In this document: in pieces, positions 6,885 through 9,031 of the stretch
How positions within the stretch are numbered: the stretch's first letter is position 1
How the letters are laid out: each line of letters begins with the position of its first letter
Origin: an uncultured Clostridia bacterium
Lineage (GTDB): Bacteria > Bacillota > Clostridia > Christensenellales > Borkfalkiaceae
Direction of reading: 5' to 3'
Assembly (NCBI GenBank): GCA_947629735.1
Contig: CANREX010000055.1
Location: 1-9,031, forward strand
DNA: 9,031 bases
Program-made: the position numbers and the translations under genes
Notes under the pieces: model-generated
What the model was told of the DNA's origin: nothing
Seen by the model: the letters and a program-made list of their open reading frames with translations, nothing else
The model's database searches: none

Positions 6885-6909
6885 CCGCGGCTGTAATCTT
6901 TTACCGCGG
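6885..6909 (-). promoter_or_regulatory. Hairpin in the GH3 operon leader
   Basis: CCGCGG (6885-6890) and CCGCGG (6904-6909), each self-complementary, flank 13 nt. The pair can form a 6-bp GC-only stem in the ~83-nt leader of the operon mRNA, or a pair of DNA sites. No U-tract follows, so it is not an attenuator of the usual kind. Confidence 0.3.
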
Positions 6910-6943
6910 CACGCTGCCTTATGTATATACCGTTCCATTTTTC

Positions 6944-6972
6944 ATTATAGCATTGTAGATTTCATTTTGCAA
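6944..6972 (-). promoter_or_regulatory. Sigma-A promoter for the leftward hydrolase operon
   Basis: On the minus strand TTGCAA (6972-6967) and a perfect TATAAT (6949-6944) are separated by 17 bp. Transcription should start near 6937, giving a leader of about 83 nt before the GH3 ATG. Confidence 0.72.
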
Positions 6973-7287
6973 GATTAAATTTATTTTGCACGCCCGTTTT
7001 TTATAATTATTTATGAAATTTGCCTTTTATACCTTAATATTCGCCTTTTAAACACCCCGAACGGGCGGAACTGTGCCCTACCCCCTATTTTTGCGCATAT
7101 TGTGAATTGCTCCCCGCCACACCCTATGCCCCCGCTCAACAAAACCCCGCCAACGCCGCCTATGCCCCGACAACACTCTCTCACTCGCACCCGCCCGCGC
7201 TTCCGCCCGCGTGGTTGTCAAAATTTGCATAAAAAACTAATATTTGTGTCGATTTAATGAATAGATTTTTAAAATATCGTGAAATTG
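6973..7287. other. Core of the divergent intergenic region, no gene seen
   Basis: No coding sequence is supported here. AT-rich DNA (6973-7055) gives way to a C-skewed block (7056-7212) and then AT-rich DNA again up to the TrpB2 promoter. In 7081-7200 I count 58 C and 17 G on the plus strand. CGCCCGTT (6991-6998) and AACGGGCG (7060-7067) form a distant 8-bp inverted repeat. An imperfect duplication at 7112-7132 and 7145-7168 shares the ends CCCCGCCA and CCTATGCCCC. Confidence 0.6.
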
Positions 7288-7317
7288 TTGACAAAATGAA
7301 TAAACGCGTAATATAAT
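7288..7317 (+). promoter_or_regulatory. Strong sigma-A promoter for the TrpB2 gene
   Basis: TTGACA (7288-7293) and TATAAT (7312-7317) are both perfect consensus hexamers, 18 bp apart. The start site should be near 7324, leaving a leader of only about 27 nt, too short for a T-box, trp attenuator or riboswitch. Expression thus looks constitutive or controlled at the promoter. Confidence 0.85.
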
Positions 7318-7337
7318 CTTTGAAATAAAATAATATA

Positions 7338-7345
7338 AAAGGAGG
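7338..7345 (+). promoter_or_regulatory. Strong ribosome binding site of the TrpB2 gene
   Basis: AAAGGAGG is followed by 5 nt and ATG at 7351. It is the best ribosome site in the window and fixes the start. Confidence 0.88.
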
Positions 7346-7350
7346 CATTT

Positions 7351-8697
7351 ATGAGCAACGTACCCTACAAAATCTATTTAAGCGAAGAGGAAATGCCCAA
7401 AAAATGGCTGAACATCAAGGCGTTCATGAAGGATAAGCCCGAGCCGCTCATTAACCCCGCCGACGGTCTGCCCGTCACTAAGAGCGAATTGTCCGCGGTC
7501 TTTTGCGACGAGCTCGCCGAACAGGAGCTCAACTCTACGGATAAGTATGTGGATATCCCCAAGCCTATCGCCGATTTTTACAAGCTCTACCGCCCGAGTC
7601 CCCTCGTGCGCGCCTATGGGCTGGAAAAGTTTCTGGACACTCCCGCGGAAATCTACTACAAGTTCGAAGGCAACAACACTTCGGGCTCGCACAAGCTCAA
7701 TTCCGCCGCGGCGCAGATTTACTACGCCAAAGCGCAGGGGCTGAAAGCGGTTACCACAGAGACGGGCGCGGGTCAATGGGGCACGGCGCTCGCAATGGCG
7801 GGGGCGTACTTCGGCATGCCCGTCAAGGTCTACATGGTAAAGGTCTCTTTTGAACAGAAGCCGTTCAGGCGCAACGTCATGAACGTGTACGGGGCGGACG
7901 TCATCGCCTCCCCCTCGGATACTACCGAGGCGGGCAGGAAAATCTTGAAGGAACACCCCGGGACGGGCGGCTCGCTCGGGTGCGCCATATCCGAAGCCGT
8001 CGAAGCGGCGGCAAGCGACCCCGACAAAAGCACGAGATATGTGCTCGGCTCGGTGCTCGATCAGGTGCTGCTGCACCAATCGGTAATAGGTCAGGAGACG
8101 AAGACCGCGCTCGACAAGATAGGAAGGACGGCGGACGTCATCATAGGCTGCGCGGGAGGCGGGTCTAATTTGGGCGGGCTGATTGCGCCCTTCATCGCCG
8201 AAAAACTGCAAGGGAAGTCGAACCCGCAGATAATCGCAATCGAACCCGCAAGCTGTCCTTCGCTGACGAGGGGCGTCTACCGCTACGACTTCTGCGACAC
8301 GGGCAAAATCACCCCCAAAGCCAAGATGTATACGCTCGGGTGCGACTTCATTCCGGGCGCGAACCACGCGGGCGGACTGCGCTATCACGGCATGAGCCCC
8401 ATTCTTTCCAAACTCTATCACGACGGCTACGTGTCGGCGAAGTCCTACGTGCAGACGGACGTGTTCAAAGCCGCGGTGGACTTCGCGAGGATAGAAGGCA
8501 CGCTGCCCGCACCCGAATCGGCGCACGCAATAAAGGGCGCTATGGACGCCGCCTTGGAGTGCAAAAAAACGGGACAGCGCAAGGTCATCGTGTTCGGGCT
8601 GACGGGCACGGGATACTTCGACATGAAAGCTTACGACGAGTATCTGAGCGGAAAAATGACCGATACTATCCCCACCGACGCCCAGATAGGAAAATGA
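7351..8697 (+). CDS. trpB2: TrpB2-type tryptophan synthase beta-like enzyme (PLP-dependent)
   Basis: A 448-residue PLP enzyme of the TrpB2 (TrpB-like, TIGR01415-type) family, which condenses indole with L-serine to make tryptophan. Key residues: PLP Schiff-base lysine K115 in GSHKLNSA (112-119); the catalytic glutamate E137 in TETGAGQWG (136-144), where Trp replaces the His of classical TrpB as is usual in TrpB2; the PLP phosphate loop GCAGGGSNLGG (266-276); and GLTGTGYFD (416-424) near the C-terminus. The N-terminal ~80 residues, longer than in classical TrpB, are also typical. The protein is complete and cytoplasmic. No trpA or other trp gene lies beside it, and it runs divergently from the hydrolase operon on its own strong promoter. 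TrpB2 enzymes lack the usual TrpA contact and often work alone, so salvage of free indole is a reasonable role; some relatives use other nucleophiles. Confidence 0.93.
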   Translation: MSNVPYKIYLSEEEMPKKWLNIKAFMKDKPEPLINPADGLPVTKSELSAVFCDELAEQELNSTDKYVDIPKPIADFYKLYRPSPLVRAYGLEKFLDTPAEIYYKFEGNNTSGSHKLNSAAAQIYYAKAQGLKAVTTETGAGQWGTALAMAGAYFGMPVKVYMVKVSFEQKPFRRNVMNVYGADVIASPSDTTEAGRKILKEHPGTGGSLGCAISEAVEAAASDPDKSTRYVLGSVLDQVLLHQSVIGQETKTALDKIGRTADVIIGCAGGGSNLGGLIAPFIAEKLQGKSNPQIIAIEPASCPSLTRGVYRYDFCDTGKITPKAKMYTLGCDFIPGANHAGGLRYHGMSPILSKLYHDGYVSAKSYVQTDVFKAAVDFARIEGTLPAPESAHAIKGAMDAALECKKTGQRKVIVFGLTGTGYFDMKAYDEYLSGKMTDTIPTDAQIGK

Positions 8698-8722
8698 CTT
8701 CCACCGCGCTTATACTGTGTTG

Positions 8723-8805
8723 ATTGCGGCGGTTGATTTGGCTGCGGTTGTTTTGACTGCGGCAGTCGTTTTGAATGGTGGCGGGCGTGCTTATTGCGGC
8801 GGTTG
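8723..8805. repeat. 13-bp direct repeat, 70-bp offset
   Basis: ATTGCGGCGGTTG occurs at 8723-8735 and again at 8793-8805. Between and after them are related words such as GGCTGCGGTTG, so the stretch looks like a degenerate simple repeat rather than a defined element. Confidence 0.55.
8755..8772 (+). terminator. Weak candidate terminator for the TrpB2 gene
   Basis: GACTG (8755-8759) and CAGTC (8763-8767) form a 5-bp stem with a 3-nt loop, followed by GTTTT. It lies 57 nt after the stop codon. The stem is short and the U-run poor; no better terminator is visible before the window ends. Confidence 0.3.
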
Positions 8806-8870
8806 CATGCGGAATATGCGGCGTTGAATTGCGGAAGAGCCGTTTTCGCGGGCTGTTTGAAATATCCGTT

Positions 8871-8882
8871 ACGCCATGGCGT
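8871..8882. repeat. Perfect 12-bp palindrome
   Basis: ACGCCATGGCGT is identical to its reverse complement. It is the first of a run of palindromes reaching to about 9004. Confidence 0.6.
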
Positions 8883-8891
8883 TTGGCAGAT

Positions 8892-8943
8892 GAAAGTTGA
8901 ACTTTGCGGCAAGCTGTCGGACGGGAGAAAGTTGAACTTTGCG
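8892..8943. repeat. Duplicated 17-bp unit containing a palindrome
   Basis: GAAAGTTGAACTTTGCG occurs at 8892-8908 and 8927-8943, an exact repeat with a 35-bp offset. Inside each copy AAAGTT-G-AACTTT is a perfect inverted repeat (8893-8905 and 8928-8940). Two identical palindromes about three and a half helical turns apart look like paired operator or protein-binding sites, though the function is unknown. Confidence 0.7.
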
Positions 8944-8990
8944 CCGAAATTTCGGGCGAAAGACAGTAAACAACGCCGAAGTTTCGGGCG
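8943..8990. repeat. Second duplicated palindrome pair
   Basis: GCCGAAATTTCGGGCG (8943-8958) and GCCGAAGTTTCGGGCG (8975-8990) match at 15 of 16 bases with a 32-bp offset. The first contains the perfect 12-bp palindrome CCGAAATTTCGG (8944-8955); in the second one base breaks the symmetry. Confidence 0.7.
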
Positions 8991-9004
8991 GTTTAAATAA
9001 ACCG
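8989..9004. repeat. Inverted repeat near the right edge
   Basis: CGGTTTA (8989-8995) and TAAACCG (8998-9004) are perfect 7-bp arms around AA. It adjoins the preceding palindrome pair. A 2-nt centre favours a DNA-binding site over an RNA hairpin. Confidence 0.55.
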
Positions 9005-9031
9005 ACGCCGCGCGCACGGGGGTAAGCCGTG

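Larger units (their letters stand above)
8698..9031. other. Gene-free 3' region after TrpB2, G/T-rich then rich in palindromes
   Basis: No convincing gene lies in these 334 nt. The first ~180 nt (8701-8880) are G-rich on the plus strand (63 G against 36 C by my count) and contain repeated TGCGG words. The rest holds a run of palindromes, listed separately. Open frames exist on both strands but look like by-products of the low-complexity DNA. Confidence 0.55.

Noticed and set aside
6915..6945. CcpA cre-type site near the GH3 promoter
   Set aside because: The stretch around ACCGTTCCA was compared with the cre consensus; too many fixed positions disagree.
7318..7350. T-box, trp attenuator or riboswitch ahead of TrpB2
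   Set aside because: Only about 27 nt separate the predicted transcription start from the ATG, with no room for such structures.
7378..8526. Minus-strand open frame (382 codons) opposite TrpB2
   Set aside because: Antisense shadow of a complete TrpB2 gene, rich in Arg/Val/Gly with no recognisable motif.
8794..9000. 68-codon plus-strand frame starting at TTG
   Set aside because: There is no Shine-Dalgarno sequence, and it runs through the palindrome cluster so its internal repeats come from the DNA repeats. Not excluded, but not supported.
8631..9017. 128-codon minus-strand frame overlapping the TrpB2 3' end
   Set aside because: It overlaps the end of a certain gene by 67 nt, is rich in Gln/Pro/Asn from the low-complexity DNA, and has no ribosome site or domain.

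Overview
The window looks like chromosomal DNA of a low-abundance-type Bacillota, most likely an uncultured gut Clostridia. The reasons are the AGAGGTG and AAGGAGG ribosome binding sites, consensus sigma-A promoters (TTGACA-18-TATAAT and TTGCAA-17-TATAAT), GC-rich coding sequence beside AT-rich promoter DNA, a cytoplasmic GH3 glycosidase of the Firmicutes type and a TrpB2-type tryptophan synthase. The order or species cannot be fixed from the sequence alone. There is no sign of a phage, insertion sequence, CRISPR array, tRNA or rRNA.

Layout. Positions 6854 down to 202 (minus strand) hold five co-directional genes: a GH3 beta-glycosidase (6854-4515), an SGNH/GDSL esterase (4518-3361, start overlapping the GH3 stop in ATGA), a monoacylglycerol-lipase-like alpha/beta hydrolase (3234-2311), an esterase-D/enterochelin-esterase-like hydrolase (2306-1545, 4 nt after the previous stop) and an ATP-grasp ligase (1383-202). 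A promoter at 6972-6944 fires into the set, and two back-to-back hairpins at 185-160 and 145-114 end it. Two internal gaps (126 and 161 nt) carry short direct repeats but no convincing promoter or terminator, so one five-gene operon is the simplest reading. Divergently, 7351-8697 (plus strand) encodes a stand-alone TrpB2 behind a near-perfect promoter with a very short leader.

The five minus-strand genes combine a glycosidase, three serine hydrolases of different subfamilies and an ATP-dependent carboxylate ligase, all without signal peptides. They could work together in the cytoplasm on an imported acylated (esterified) glycoside: the esterases would remove acyl groups, GH3 the sugar, and the ligase would activate a released or endogenous carboxylate. 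No transporter or regulator lies in the window, so the substrate is open.

Non-coding DNA. The divergent intergenic region (6855-7350) has AT-rich promoter blocks around a strongly C-skewed central block with an imperfect repeat. The 334 nt after the TrpB2 gene hold no convincing gene but an unusual run of palindromes, two of them in duplicated pairs. The first ~95 nt of the window resemble the end of something entering from the left, either a reading frame or a dispersed repeat.
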